From assembly GCA_012845835.1 (NCBI GenBank), contig JABAKD010000028.1, positions 3,757,242 through 3,821,241 on the forward strand: a stretch of DNA of 64,000 nucleotides, read 5' to 3'. A model generated the notes under the pieces. That model was given only the letters and a program-made list of their open reading frames with translations, had not been told where the DNA came from and ran no database searches. Positions 22,040-33,340 of the stretch are shown piece by piece; the first letter of the stretch is position 1; each line of letters starts with the position of its first letter. This DNA is from Undaria pinnatifida. Lineage: Eukaryota; Sar; Phaeophyceae; Laminariales; Alariaceae. Position numbers and translations under genes: made by a program.

Positions 22040-22430
22040 TCTATAGTAGCCGGTCTCCCCGGTGGCGTATGAGGTTATCCTCGAGCCTGGTATAGGTCAG
22101 TTTCGTGAGTTCGAATCCCCCCGAGTGCATACTCGTGTGAATTCGGGGGGACTTTTTCTTGTGCACAAATAGACTTGCGGAAAGCGCGAGAGCGTGAGTT
22201 AGCAACACTCGATGAAGAACCGACGAGCAATGGGATTGCTGAACCCTATGCGCGATAAAAATTGAAGGCGAGAACCGGGGGGGGGGGGGGGGGAAGGGAC
22301 GACACCTGTGACCACGGCATGTCCAGAAGCTGGTAAGTAGATGTGTGTGAAGAAAAAAAAAAAAAAAGAGCGGTGCTGTCGGAGTTGCGCTTTTGGGGCC
22401 AAAGCGTTTTTTTCTTTTTTCCACCGGTTT
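22040..22430 (+). mobile_element. tRNA-derived SINE-like element, family E
   Basis: The head at 22,064-22,120 reads GGCGTATGAGGTTATCCTCG (box A region) and GTGAGTTCGAATCCCCCCG (box B, T-arm-like), so it looks like a pol III promoter from a tRNA. The body contains GCGCGAGAGCGTGAGTTAGC, CAATGGGATTGCTGAACCC, TGCGCGATAAAAATTGAAGG, a G-run and CCTGTGACCACGGCATGTCC. It ends in an A-rich tract near 22,350-22,365. 25,560-25,860 is a close copy in the same orientation. A tRNA-like head, unrelated body and A-rich tail are SINE features. Confidence 0.65.
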
Positions 22431-22489
22431 AGCTTCTCAAGTGTGCCAACCTATGGGTTAGTGCGATAACACCACAAGTATATTGGTTT

Positions 22490-22682
22490 TAGTACTAGTA
22501 CTAGAGCACAGTAGCGCATAGAGATATTGGTCGGGTTGCGCGAACGAATCTCTTCGAATTCGTCTCTCCGGTGATGATGGATGATGATGTTGATGATGTT
22601 GATGTTCACCTCCTCCTCACGGTAGGCGCCCAGAGATTTCTTAGAAACTTCTGCTGCACCCCTTTCGTGGGTTGACTAGATA
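22490..22682 (+). repeat. Diverged relative of MITE family D
   Basis: Interior shared with 18,990-19,195: TTGGTCGGGTTGCGCGAACG, AATCTCTTCGAA, GATGTTGATGTTCACCTCC, then a decayed GTGGGTTGACTAG end. Confidence 0.65.
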
Positions 22683-23131
22683 CTTCGCAGATCTCGGCCG
22701 GCGGCCCGTGGAATCACGATCGTGGAATCCGGCTTCGGCCAGCTCGAAAGGGGCCCATCCGTTTTGCGCGGCATGTGATTTAGGCACTCGCATTCGCTTG
22801 CGATCATCGTGTACTGCAATCGTATCATGCGGCTGTGGGCACTGGCTGCCTCGATCTGTTTTTGTTCCTCTTTCTTGTTCTTCTTTTTATTTTTTCCCTT
22901 GAAATTAGTCTGTGGTGTGCTGGCTTGCTCGCGTGCCCTGGTGTCCATGGCGGATGGCGTTTCGTGGCCCAATCGCGTTTCGGTGTTTGCGAGATGCGAT
23001 GTTGTGTCTGTTTTGTAGTTTTTGACCACAGAGTTCGTCGCTCTAGGAGCAGGAAGAAAAAATCGACACGGACACTGGTTGTGCTGGATGTAGACCGGTG
23101 GAAATATCAGTTCAATGTGAAGAAGACGCAC
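22676..23131 (-). other. Unrecognised open frame, weak
   Basis: The minus strand is open for 151 codons. The segment after a Lys/Asn-rich stretch (EEQKQIEAASAHSRMIRLQY) has unremarkable protein composition. A decayed relative of the same DNA lies at 37,060-37,345, so it is probably part of a dispersed repeat. No domain can be named, and a real gene here is unlikely. Confidence 0.15.
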
Positions 23132-23244
23132 ACAAAGTGATTGCGGAAAGCGCCGCCAGCTCCACCGAGGGAATCCAAGACCTTGATAGTAACTTGTCGG
23201 TGGGCATTGAAGTGTTCATGTGTATCAGAGATGGGTACCCGTGA

Positions 23245-23550
23245 TCAACAGGTAGTTGCTGAGCTCTGGGAGGACATACCTGGGTACTCGAAGGTATTTG
23301 GGCCCCAGGAAAACGACTGTTTCGCCATGGAACCCGGAGGATGAAAAATGATCATCCCCTGAACCCCGTTCTGTAGGCAGTCCTGTACTTTGTACCAGTT
23401 TGAACCACGTTCGAACGTGAGGTTACGTCGACGGAGTTTTGGTAACTCTCGTCTTGACCCTCCGTGGAGATGTAGCTCTAGACCCTTGGCTGCTACTGCT
23501 GGACTGCTGTTGGGTGCCTCGAAGCTAGTGGGGAGTAGATATCGTGTCAA
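23245..23550 (-). other. Unrecognised open frame, weak
   Basis: 101 codons on the minus strand, including KGLELHLHGGSRRELPKLRR and SFSWGPNTFEYPGM; the plus strand is also open over part of the region. No family is recognised and no splice context supports it. It may be a remnant of a retroelement gag or chance. 23,560-24,430 holds family I repeats and nothing else that can be supported. Confidence 0.15.
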
Positions 23551-24440
23551 AATGGCGTGTGATAGTTAATTTTGATTTTTTTATGATGGATTTCTAAAGA
23601 TTTGTGGGATGCTACGATAAGAGGTAGCACTTCTTTTTGGTTAACGTATTTTCTGCATGACGGGTCTCGTTCTTAGCCCAATTTGGCCGGAATGCCGTTA
23701 ATGTCATTCTTGCAACGTTAAAAAAAAAGCACACCTACTGTAGGCCATGAGTCTGTTTGTTCATCAAGCTGCACTTTTCGGTTTTTACTCAAAAATCAGT
23801 TTTAGGGTGAGTTTTTTTTTTTTTTTTTCCATCCCGTTTATTTTCCTCGCACCACTCTCGCCCTCCCTCCCAGTAGTAACTCAGATCCGGGGTCACATAG
23901 CGAGCCCTCGTCCCCCCTCCCCACTACGGTACGCTACTCGTACCCGGGACGGGTATTGGCATGCCGGGTAGTAGTCGCGAGCACCTGGTAGTTGGGGAAA
24001 GGGCAGCACCTGTATTGCACAGGCAGGCATGACTCTTGTTCGTGCCCGCGTAGGTTGATGCTGTGGCAGTGAGGTGTATATCATACACATCCTGGAGCGT
24101 AGGTTCCAGGTCAGTAAGCGATCGAGAGGATCCTGTTATTATAAGAGCCCCGTCGTTGCTTTTCTTTTTTTTTCCTCTCGTGTTTTACTCATCACATGTA
24201 TTATCTTCGCACTTTTTTTTTTTCCGCTTCTCCCTCCGTAGACGTGACCTAATTCGAGGGTCACTTATCAGGCTCTTCTCCCCCCTCTCCACTACGGTAC
24301 GTGCCTTCATTTTTATCGCGAGAAGAAATCAGCGCTTTCCTCCCTCGTTGACTCGCGTCGAATTGCGCCTGCCGACGCTGCTGCGCGCTCTCAGCAGTTA
24401 CTTCGTTTGGGGTTTTATTTTTAGCAAATGCGCTCAAAAG

Positions 24441-24540
24441 TCCGACCCACGTGAGATTCGAACCCCAGAAGCAACTCTATAATCAGTATTAACAGTAGCA
24501 TTCGAGGGTAACTGGCCACTAGGCCGCCGGGGCGACCGGC
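24441..24540 (-). tRNA. tRNA-like pseudogene or SINE head
   Basis: The minus strand reads GCCTAGTGGCCAGTTA (box A-like) and, about 50 bases on, GGGGTTCGAATCTC (box B and T loop). Spacing is longer than in a standard tRNA and the acceptor strands pair poorly, so it is a tRNA-derived element or degenerate tRNA, not a usable gene. No isotype can be given. Confidence 0.35.
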
Positions 24541-24704
24541 ACACGCTGGTTATATATATCGAATGGCACCTTATATATCCTGTTGTAACCGGCAATGGGT
24601 ATCGATTGGCATCCACCCTCCCCTGATCCACTGTTCGGCCACTAGTGTGTTTCAATTTGTCATCAAAAGTTATCGCTGACACAGATGGCTGCTATAGGGG
24701 TTTC

Positions 24705-24935
24705 TTGTGTTATGAAAAACAAAAATGCACTCCAGTTGTGAGATCGAAGCTTTCGTCGAAACTTGTATTTGCAAGCTGTGTGTGATACTCCGATCGCGCG
24801 TATTACTGTGTGTGTGTCCTCGTTAAGGATATAGGTCGGCGACCCCCCTTAGAACGGCAGTGTAGCTTGTATTAGGGTCAACAGGGGGATGGTAATCAAT
24901 CTGTGCGCGGAAACTATAAAGCTTATGTATCCTTG
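24705..24935 (+). repeat. Family A copy
   Basis: Contains CACTCCAGTTGTGAGATCGAA, GCAAGCTGTGTGTGATACTCC, GATATAGGTCGGCGAC and GTCAACAGGGGGATG. Confidence 0.88.
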
Positions 24936-25224
24936 TCGTGTTAGTTGCTTTCGGCTTCGTACACCGCGACCACGACGCCGACTCAGAAACTACCGTTACC
25001 CCCTACTAGAGGCCCGCTTGCTTGGTGTGCTTCGGGAAAACTCTACGGCATTGTGCTTTTAAACATGTAAGAAGCGGATACATCTATAGGCACCTTCCGC
25101 AGTCTATTTGTCGCCGATAACGTCTTTTGATGAGACACCTTTCACAATCTATTGTCGCCGGCGATGTAATACTGTATCGATAGATTTCCCGCTCGTCTGC
25201 TGTAGCTTACAGTGTGTATATATA

Positions 25225-25510
25225 TATATTATCACCCCCCCCCCCCTACACACACCACTCGCCCGCCGCCCCAAAAACCACCCCCCCCACACACCCTCCC
25301 CCTCCCCCTCCCCTTCCGCCCCACCTAATATTAAAATCCTCCAGAATAATAAACACTACCCGACAGGTGATATAAGGTATTTGCCTTTCGAGCCACCCAT
25401 GCAGTAGCTCTAATTTATTTTTATGGTCTTCAAGTTCAAATTCACCTCTTCCCCGCCCCCTCCTTCCCCGCCACCCCCACCATTGCCTAGACCTAGCATC
25501 ACGCCTACAG
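25225..25510 (-). repeat. C-rich half of a family A copy, minus
   Basis: A C-rich tract ends in CCATTGCCTAGACCTAGCATCACGCC (quoted in part: CATTGCCTAGACCTAGCA), the reverse complement of the GCTAGGTCTAGGCAATGG block in the G-rich halves at 7,940 and 56,480. Confidence 0.6.
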
Positions 25511-25559
25511 TAAGCTCCTATACATTTATGGGAACCAAAAAAATGTTGGAACCCCGCCC

Positions 25560-25860
25560 CCCTATAGGGCGTGGCGTATCAGGTTATCCTCGAGCTTGGT
25601 ATAGGTCAGTTTCGTGAAATCGATTTCCCCCGAGTGCATACTTGTATAAATTCGTGGGGACTTTTTCTTGCGCACAAATTGACTTGCGGGAAGCGCGAGA
25701 GCGTGAGTTAGCAACACTCGATGAAAAATCGACGAGCAGTGGGATTGCTGAACCCTATGCGCGATAGAAATTGAAGGCAAGAACCGGGGGGGAGAAGGGA
25801 CGGCACCTGTGACCACGGCTTGTCCAGAAGTTAGAAGTGTGCGAAAAAAAATAAAAATAA
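25560..25860 (+). mobile_element. tRNA-derived SINE-like element, family E, copy 2
   Basis: Close copy of 22,060-22,340: the same GGCGTATCAGGTTATCCTCG head, with box B decayed to GTGAAATCGATTTCC, then the same body through GTGACCACGGCTTGTCCAGAAG. It ends in an A-rich tract near 25,845-25,860. Confidence 0.65.
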
Positions 25861-26415
25861 TACTCAGTATATACATATATGTAATAGGTTGGGTTGGCGT
25901 CGGTTGGCAACTACACTGTAAAACATGCCGCTCACTACATGAGCTAAACCGCCAGGGTACCTTGTTCTTTTTTTTTTTTGGCGGTCAATCACAGCTGGCG
26001 GTCGAGTTAGATCATTTGTGCGGGGTGGCGAACGTTTACTCCGCACAAGGGGAATGATCGTATCAAGTACCAGGTAGTATTTATGGTGAGGCTCCCACGA
26101 GGCAGTTACATAGTGCTCCCATTGCTGTCTCTGGAAATGGCCATATCTGAAATTATAGTCAACTCGTTGAAGCCGTCATCCACGTGCAAGTCCGCCTCAC
26201 AAGCGGTTGTTGTTATGGTGCAGCTCAGCCTTCATGAGACTCGCCGAATACCACACAGCGCTTCGCACTTGGTGCAAGCAATGTCTGCCTGGTCGGTGAA
26301 ATCCCGACATGCTCCGTCCCGGCATAGTAGGGATGCGAGGGTCTAATAGTATCACTATGCTCATACCGCTACGTACGGCCACGCATGAATATCGAGTACC
26401 CCCCCTCCCCCTCAC
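25860..26415 (+). repeat. ~550 bp repeat, copy 1 (inverted partner at 38,800-39,375)
   Basis: From CAGTATATACATATATG through CAGGGTACCTTGTTC, GTGCGGGG, CCCACGAGGCAG, CCGAATACCACACAGCGCTT, CATGCTCCGTCCCGGCATAG to CATGAATATCGAGTACC. The same blocks occur in reverse complement order at 38,800-39,375. Confidence 0.8.
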
Positions 26416-26454
26416 TCCCCGGCCGCCCTTGAAAATCCAGCCCTCTCCCCACCG

Positions 26455-26745
26455 GTTATACGACTTACAGGATTTTACATGATGAACTGGTGCATTCCAC
26501 AGCCGTCAGATTTTGTCCCCCTCAAAATGGAGCTTTATAGACTCCGTGCACAGATTGATTTTGACACCACCCTACTGTTGACCCTGATACAAGCTGCAGT
26601 TCTAAGGAGAATCGCATACCTTTACCGCCCTTAAGGAGGACGCACACACAGTAATACGCTCGATCGGAGCAACACACACAGCTTGCGAAAGATGAGTTTC
26701 TTCGATCTCACACCTACCTAGAGCTTATTTTAATTTTTTACACTA
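26455..26745 (-). repeat. Family A copy, minus
   Basis: Contains GCCGTCAGATTTTGTCCCCC, ACTGTTGACCCTGATAC, GATCGGAG and GCTTGCGAAAGATGAGTTTC. Confidence 0.85.
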
Positions 26746-26864
26746 TGTCGATAGATTTTTCGTCTCATCTGTTAATTGTTTGAAGCGAGGTACCAATTGT
26801 TGTGTCTACCGCTGTCCAGGGTGTGATTTGTTTTTATAACCTTCATGAGGACAAGCATAAACCC

Positions 26865-26962
26865 CTCGTAGCACGCGCGATCGAAGTATCATATCGTCTC
26901 ATACGCATGTTGCAAAAGTGGGTTTCGACGAAATCTCGTCGATCTCGCAGCTGAGGACTCTT
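26865..26962 (-). repeat. Family A fragment, minus
   Basis: CACGCGCGATCGAAGTATC, TTGCAAAAGTGGGTTTCGACG and ATCTCGCAGCTGAGGACT mark the terminal part of family A. Confidence 0.75.
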
Positions 26963-26994
26963 CGTACGCCGCGAGCGGTATGATAGTAGGTCGC

Positions 26995-29165
26995 TGTGCG
27001 GGCACAGCTTCAGAAACAATAATCGGGCCTGTGCGCAGGCAAATACATGACATGTTTGGAAGAAGCCGAACAGCTTCCTTCTTCTGCCGCGCGGCGGTTT
27101 TGTTGGTACAATGCACACAGTGCATATTGTGTATCTCTATATCTTCAACTACAGGTGTCAGCCATCCTACTTAATATACTTCCAAGGCAAGGGCACTTTC
27201 GTTGTATGGTACGCTGTGCTGGACGTGGACGGACTCTACGGCAGCAACAGCAGCTAGCTGTGGGCTGTATGTAGGGTGGGTCGCTGCTGTGCGGACACAT
27301 AACAAGAATCGGGCCTGTGCGCAGGCAAATGCTTGGAAGAAGCCGGACAGCTTCCTCGTTCCGAGAGACGGTTTGTTGGTGCAGCAGTAGCATGCATTCA
27401 TATTTCTTCAACTGCAGGTCGTTAGCCAGCCTTTCAGATTCTACGATTATCCAAGGATCCAAGGGCGCGTTGTATGATATTATTATTTTTTTTTGCTAGA
27501 TTTGATACGGTAAAGGATTCCTATAGACTATAGAGCCGGTTGAGTAGTGCTGGTTGCCCTCTACAATGCCTTTGAAATCGTTTGGCACAGATGGGGACAA
27601 CCATTTTAGTATGTAGTATCAGTATGCGGATTAGTGCCGGTCCTGCTGTAGTGCCGGTGTTTCCGGCTGGCGCATACCTGGCCCTGTTAGAGGGACCACA
27701 CCATCCACTGCTGCAGTACGCTGTGCTTGGACAGACTCTACAGCCAGCCGTTTGCTGGTCGCTGCTGTCTGGACACAGCAGCAGCTAAGAATCGGGCCTG
27801 TGTGCAGGCAAATGCTTTGGAAGACGCCGAACAGCTTCGTTCTGCCGAGCGACGCTTTGTGGGTACAGCAGTATATATTTTCATCTTTCCTCAACTGCAG
27901 GTCGTCAGTCAGCCTTCTAGATTCCACCAGTATCCGAGGATCTGAGGGCGCGCTGTATGTTGTGATCAGCCAGAGATATCATACGGCGGTAGTACAGATC
28001 CCTCTATAGAGCCGGTTGAGTGATGCTAGTTGCCCCCTACATCAATGCCTTTGAAATCGTTTGGCACGAATGGAGACAACCGATGGTGTAAGTATGCGGA
28101 TTAGTGCCGGTTCCGCTATTGTGCCGGTGTTTCCCGCTATAGTGCACATACCTGGTCCTGTAAGGGGACCACACCACCTGTACGACGCATTGGCTCGGTA
28201 GAGGTGTAGAGGTACACCATTTTTTTTCTGGGGCTCCTCGCTTAAGGCGCGGGGAAAAAAAAACTGCTACGTGTACCCAATGGACAACCCAATGGCCTCG
28301 GTACCCAGCGAGAATCATGCAAAAAAAAGGTCGAATTTCTGACGAAATTGGGTTAAGGAGCACTGTCATTCAGAATCCGGTTCAGACAAAAAATGCTACC
28401 TCTATAATCCTAGGACGCGTCTAGAAAACGCTGTGCTTGGACAGACTCTACAGCCAGCCGCTGATCATCGCTGCTGTTTGGTGTCCGGACACAGCAAGCT
28501 AAGAATCGGGCCTGTGAAAGTAAGTGCTTGGAAGAAGCCGAACAACTCCCTTCTGCCGAGCGACGCTTTGTGGGTACACAGCAGTACGTAATTTTTATTA
28601 TTTCTTCAACTGCATGTCGTCAGTTAGCCTTCGAGATTTTTCGAATGATTGTCCAAGGATCCAAGGGCGCGTTGTATGACATGATACAAATAGCAGACGC
28701 CCCTACAAAGAGCCGGTTGTGTTGTGCTGGTTGCCCTCTACAATGCATTTGCAATCGTTTGGCGCCGATGGGGACAACGAGTAGTGTCAGGATGCGGATT
28801 AGTGCCGGTTCCGGTATTGTGCCGGTGTTTCCCTCTATAGTGCACATACCGGCACGATAGAGGGACCACAACATCCACTACCTGCGCGCTGTGCTTGGAC
28901 AGACTCTACAGCCGCTGCTGGTCGCTGCCATCCGGACACAGCAGCAGCTAAGAATCGAGCCTGTGTGCAGGCAAATGCTTGGAAGAAGCCGAACAGCTTT
29001 CTTCTCCCGAGCGACTCTTTGTGGGTATCATATACCTGGTATACGGCAGTAGTCTACATACGTCGAAGTCTTTCTTCAACTGCTGGTCGTCATTCAGCCT
29101 TCGAGATTTGACCGTTAGCCGAGGCTCCAAGGGTGGGAATGGGTGCGTTGTGCCTTGTAACAACT
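26995..29165 (+). repeat. Tandem array of ~450-490 bp units
   Basis: The block GGGCCTGTGNGCAGGCAAAT + GCTTGGAAGAAGCCGAACAG + CTTC begins at about 27,027, 27,309, 27,790, 28,509 and 28,960. Each unit also has TTCTTCAACTGCAGGTCGT, AAGGATCCAAGGGCGCG, AAATCGTTTGGCAC and a family C segment (GCGGATTAGTGCCGGT). Spacings are 282, 481, 719 and 451 bp; the long unit contains a ~230 bp family G insertion at 28,195-28,420, which brings it back to ~485 bp. No conserved open frame survives across units. Confidence 0.88.
28195..28420. repeat. Family G insertion inside the tandem array
   Basis: GGTACACCATTTTTTTTCTGG, CAGCGAGAATCATGC and GTCATTCAGAATCCGG belong to family G and interrupt the third array unit. 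Confidence 0.6.
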
Positions 29166-30370
29166 TCATGCAGCTGTGCAATCTACCAGAAAGGGTTTTG
29201 ATCAATCTTGCACATATGATACCACCGCCGTATGGCCGAGGTGTATGCTCGTATAATATGCTCTAGGGCTCAGAACTTAGAACGCCTCGTCTGACCTTCG
29301 CATACGTTGCGTTGTTGATGGTTGCATTGTTGTTTCTATTATTGTGCATTGCAGCTGCATTGCGCTCGGCTGATGGTGTATACTGATGCAAAATGTTTGG
29401 ATTATGTGGACACTAGAGTGCCACAACCACACCTACGTATTGGTATGGCATGTGTATCATGCATAATCGACTTTCTGCTACATCCTCTATCTCACAGCTG
29501 AGTGACGTGTGTTTTTACTTTTTACAACACCGAATTTATAGAGTACGAAAACCGAAAACTACGTACGGCTACGTACGAAGGTACTACATGTTCTTCCGTA
29601 TAATGCACACTCTTGACATTTCCAATGGTGGTATCGTAAGAACACTTGAACACGCACGCACGCGAGCACAAGAAAAGCGGAGAGCGCGAGGGACGCAGCC
29701 GATCTTCCGATCTTCTTGCGATCTTGCAGCGAATGGCAACCGCTCTTCTCAAGTACACCAGGGAGCGGGGAAAGTAGCATTGCGTCGTGCGGGGTGCGGG
29801 GGTACTGGGTAGTCCGCTATGTTTGGCTAGCTCGCTATTAATAGCTCCGTTTTTGCTGTCGAGTTTGAAGTAGAGAGTTCAAGCAAGTTTTCCAATTGAC
29901 ATGGTGGGCAGTTCATGATGGGCGGCAATATGGAGAAAAGGCAGCAAGGCACTGCTGTGCGCACTATGCTGTATATGGACACGACACACAACAACACACA
30001 ACAGCAGTAGTATTAATAGTATGATACGTCAATATATACACTTTCGAAGTATAGTCTATAGGAGTATTCGTATATATTTTTTACTTTTGCAGCACTGACA
30101 CACCTGCATCTGCCATGTGGCTTGTAGAAAAAAAAACAAATAGCCGCAGCACCCACGTTTCACGAGCTTATCGACAACAAGCAAGGATGCCCAACGAGTG
30201 TTAAAAGAGCAAACACGCTTTTATCGAACAAAAATCAAGCTAGAGATGGAACAAAGAGCGAGCATAAGTCGAGCTTATCCGCGCAAAACTGGCATAAATT
30301 TCGACCTTATTTCCATTTTTAAAGCCTATGCCCGCTAAAAAGAAAACGCTTGAAATCAGAAAAAAAAAGT

Positions 30371-30890
30371 TTATTGGGTAAGGCCCTTCCTGGGGGGGTC
30401 CGACCTATTTCGAGGACACTTACACTCGCATCGCCACGTAGGCTGTGGTCCGCCCGGGATCTCCGATAGTTGTATGTCTTCCGCTGCGAGGCGTTGTTCC
30501 CCCGCCAGCGGACCCCATGTCACCCGCCTCGGTCTCTGTTGTTGTACAGACTTGGCCGACCAAGAAACTGGCAATACTTCAGAAAGCTCTCCCGCCACCG
30601 CTTTTGCGAATTAGGACTTGAAAATTGGAACCGCTACCGCTGACACCACATTGCACATGCCAAAAAACAAAGCACATGAAACATTTTGAGGCTTTATTTT
30701 TTCCGACTCGATCTCGTCGAGATATCCGCGAAAGCTCAAAAGCACCAACTTTTCCAACCTTCAAAATAAATAAACCGGTGCAGAAATAAAAAATTCGATC
30801 AATCAAGGTGAAATTTGGTGGACACTCGCATGCTGAAGACTCTAGAGGAACATCGATATAAGTTTCATCGCCCAATTCCCCACCCATCAA
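30371..30890 (-). other. Weak open frames sharing a motif with 32,977-33,207
   Basis: The minus strand encodes TWGPLAGEQRLAAEDIQ near 30,480; at 33,200 the minus strand encodes AWGPLAGGTRPQSARHT. The DNA around both is alike (CAGCGGACCCCATG and neighbours), so this is a dispersed repeat, perhaps an old coding retroelement. No domain is recognised. 29,170-30,360 holds nothing that can be supported. Confidence 0.2.
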
Positions 30891-31054
30891 GAGATATTAC
30901 CAAACTCGATTCCATATTATAAGCCAAGTTTTTTGGACCAAAAGTAAGTGAGAAAATTAGAAACATCGCTGTGCCCCGTTCATTCTTCGCGGTTCGAACC
31001 TGAATTTTTGACACGTGACATAGAGCAAGCTTGAACAAATACTACTTGGAAACC

Positions 31055-31117
31055 GCAAAAATATATATTATAAAAAATGAAAATACACTCCAGCTCTGAG
31101 ATCGAAGATTTCGTTAT
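31055..31117 (+). repeat. Family A fragment left of the hAT-like element
   Basis: ATTATAAAAAATGAAAATAC, CACTCCAGCTCTGAGATCGAA and GATTTCGT are the first ~60 bp of family A; it stops at the 8 bp target duplication. Confidence 0.85.
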
Positions 31118-32166
31118 ATAATCACTAGGCTGGGTACTGGCGCGCAGCGCCAGTACAAGTTATACTGGCTGCGTCAGCAGCCAGTATACTGGATCCGGTC
31201 AGTATACTGGTGGCGCGGCAAAGCCGCGCGGTCGCGGCGCAGCCGCGACCATCGGCCCCCCCCGGCTGGTGAGGGGGCCTCGCCGGAGGCGCCCCCGGAG
31301 GGCCCCGCTGGAGGCGCCCCGCCGGAGGCGAATTTTTACGCGATTTGGCTTCACTAGAGCATAAAAAATGAGTGATTTTGGCTCATATGACAGAGGCACT
31401 TTTGTGGGGAAAACGGCACTAAAATTGGAGTTCAACGCCCAAATATGTACCGATTTTCAACATGGAGGATGTGTAGAATGTAGCACAAATCTTTAACTTT
31501 GCAACGCCCATATACTCCATGATCATGGGTGACGTAGCGTATGCATAAGCATGAATTGGAATGGATAGCACTCATTCCATGTCACACATACTCAACCCAG
31601 CGTATATTGGAAAAAAAGTAGATTGATAGCTATAGATTGACAAGAGTACTAAAGACGACGGCAAGCAACCAAGTCGATCACCATCATCAGTCCATCAGTT
31701 GATGTGCCTACGAACAGCGGTGCAACGGCAGCAACAGAGCAACAGAGTACACAACGAGATAACAACGGTGCCACAGCTATCGAAAGCTACCTACCCAACC
31801 AAAACCTACACCGCGCATAAATCACAGCCGCTAGATACCAGCACAACAAACAGAGTCATCAGGATGGCGGTTCTTTTCGCCACGAGCACCCTGCAGGAGA
31901 AAACAAAACTGAAACTAGCAGAACTGCAAATCTTCCCCAGCAAAGACAGCCACTACCCTACCCCCTCCTCGCGGCCCCGGCGTCCTCTCAGCAGGCAGCC
32001 TGAAGCTATGGGTTTCCGCTGGTTCTTGAGGCGTATATTGGGATCTTCGTCTATATGCGAATGTACTGGTGTACTGGCAGGTCGGTTTACCAGTATCAGG
32101 ATACTGCCAGTACTAGTACTACTGGCAGTACGTACTGGTTCAGTACCCAGCCTAGCTAATAATCAC
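31118..32166. mobile_element. Non-autonomous hAT-like transposon with 8 bp target duplication
   Basis: Identical 8 bp ATAATCAC at 31,118-31,125 and 32,159-32,166 flank a ~1.03 kb element. Its left end is TAGGCTGGGTACTG and its right end, reversed, is TAGCTAGGCTGGGTACTG; the ends match apart from 4 bp. An 8 bp target duplication and TAGG-type ends are hAT superfamily features. Subterminal TACTGGC/GCCAGTA motifs occur at both ends (31,137-31,205 and 32,064-32,150). Just inside the left end (31,140-31,340) is a run of perfect GC-rich hairpins. No transposase is seen; an open frame at 31,699-32,226 (starting MCLRTAVQRQQQSNRV) has no recognisable domain, and its end lies outside the element. Confidence 0.8.
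31140..31335. repeat. Cluster of perfect GC hairpins
   Basis: Successive short palindromes: TGGCGCGCAGCGCCA, GGCTGCGTCAGCAGCC, GCGCGGCAAAGCCGCGC and GTCGCGGCGCAGCCGCGAC, then a GCCGGAGGCGCCCC tandem. Lies in the left subterminal region of the hAT-like element. Confidence 0.85.
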
Positions 32167-32345
32167 CCTGTTGACCCTGATAGCTACACTGTAGTTGTAC
32201 GGGGAGTCGCCGACCTATATCCTTAATGAGGACACACAACTCGTAATACGCGCGATCGGAGTATCACACAGCTTACAAAAGATGAGTTTCAACGAAATCT
32301 TCGATCTCACAGCAGCTGGAGTGTATTTTTCTTTTTTTATAATAT
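32159..32345 (-). repeat. Family A copy, minus arm of palindrome
   Basis: ATCACCCTGTTGACCCTGAT through TCGCCGACCTATATCC to CTCACAGCAGCTGGAGTGTA. It faces the plus copy that starts at 32,373. Confidence 0.9.
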
Positions 32346-32372
32346 ATATTTTCATTTTTTATAATATATATT

Positions 32373-32900
32373 ATAAAAAATGAAAATACACTCCAGCTGT
32401 GAGATCGAAGATTTCGTCGAAACTCATCTTTGCAAGCTGTGTGTGATACTCCGATCGCGCGCATTACGAGTTGTGTGTCCTCATTAAGGATATAGGTCGG
32501 CGACTCCCCTTACAACTACAGTGTAGCTATCAGGGTCAACAGGGTGATTTTAGTCAGTCTGTGCGCGGAAACTATAAAACCCGTTTCTGAGGGGGACAAA
32601 ATCTGACAGCTGTGAAGGGAAATGTATCCTTTTATCAAGTGAATCTTGTAAGTCGAATAACCGGTGAGGGGGGGGGGGCGGAGTTTTGAAGGACGTGGGG
32701 GCCTGGTTTTGATCAACAGCGAGCGGGTTTGGAGGGGGGGGGAGGAAAGGGGGGGCAATTTGTGCATGTAAGCTATAAATCTTTTCAAGGGGATAAATCT
32801 GACGGTTTTGGCACCAGTTTATTATTGGGGGGAGGGGGGGGGGCGGGGGGGGGGGTTGGGGCGGGGGGGGGGGGGGGGGGGGGGGGGGCAATATGTGCGT
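32373..32900 (+). repeat. Family A copy, plus arm and G-rich tail
   Basis: Begins ATTATAAAAAATGAAAATAC + ACTCCAGCTGTGAGATCGAAG and runs through AGGGTCAACAGGGTGAT into G-runs (32,660-32,890). With the minus copy at 32,159-32,345 it makes a palindrome with an AT-rich centre (TATAATATATATTTTCATTT region). Confidence 0.88.
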
Positions 32901-33340
32901 GGAAACTATACATTATTTTGAGGGGATAAATATATATAATCGTGAGAACATACGGGCGGCCAAACGAAATCCATGATCATAAAACAAACGAAAAGTCGAC
33001 CATTTTTTTTCCTTTTTTTTTTTTGTGCGATTTCCAGGTAGTGTTTTGATGAGTGTGCTCTAAATCACGTGTCAAAACTTCAGGTCCGAACTCCAAAAAC
33101 TGAGTGGGGCACAGCGATATTCGTGGATTTACGGCGTCTTGGCCGGCCCAGCTTGTATGTCTTGCGCTTTGAGGCCTCGTGCCCCCCGCCAGCGGACCCC
33201 ATGCCACCCGCTCAGGGTTTTTGTCCTTGTTTACCTTCCACTTTTAGACGTTGTGTTCCCCATCAGCGGACCCCAAGTCACAGGTGAAATAGGTGCGAGT
33301 GTCCCTCGCCCAGTTTGTCACACTTTCGTTTGTCCCCCGA

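Noticed and set aside
31199..31435. Arg/Gly-rich frame on the minus strand
   Set aside because: Translation of the GC hairpin cluster and GCCGGAGGCG repeats in the hAT-like element.
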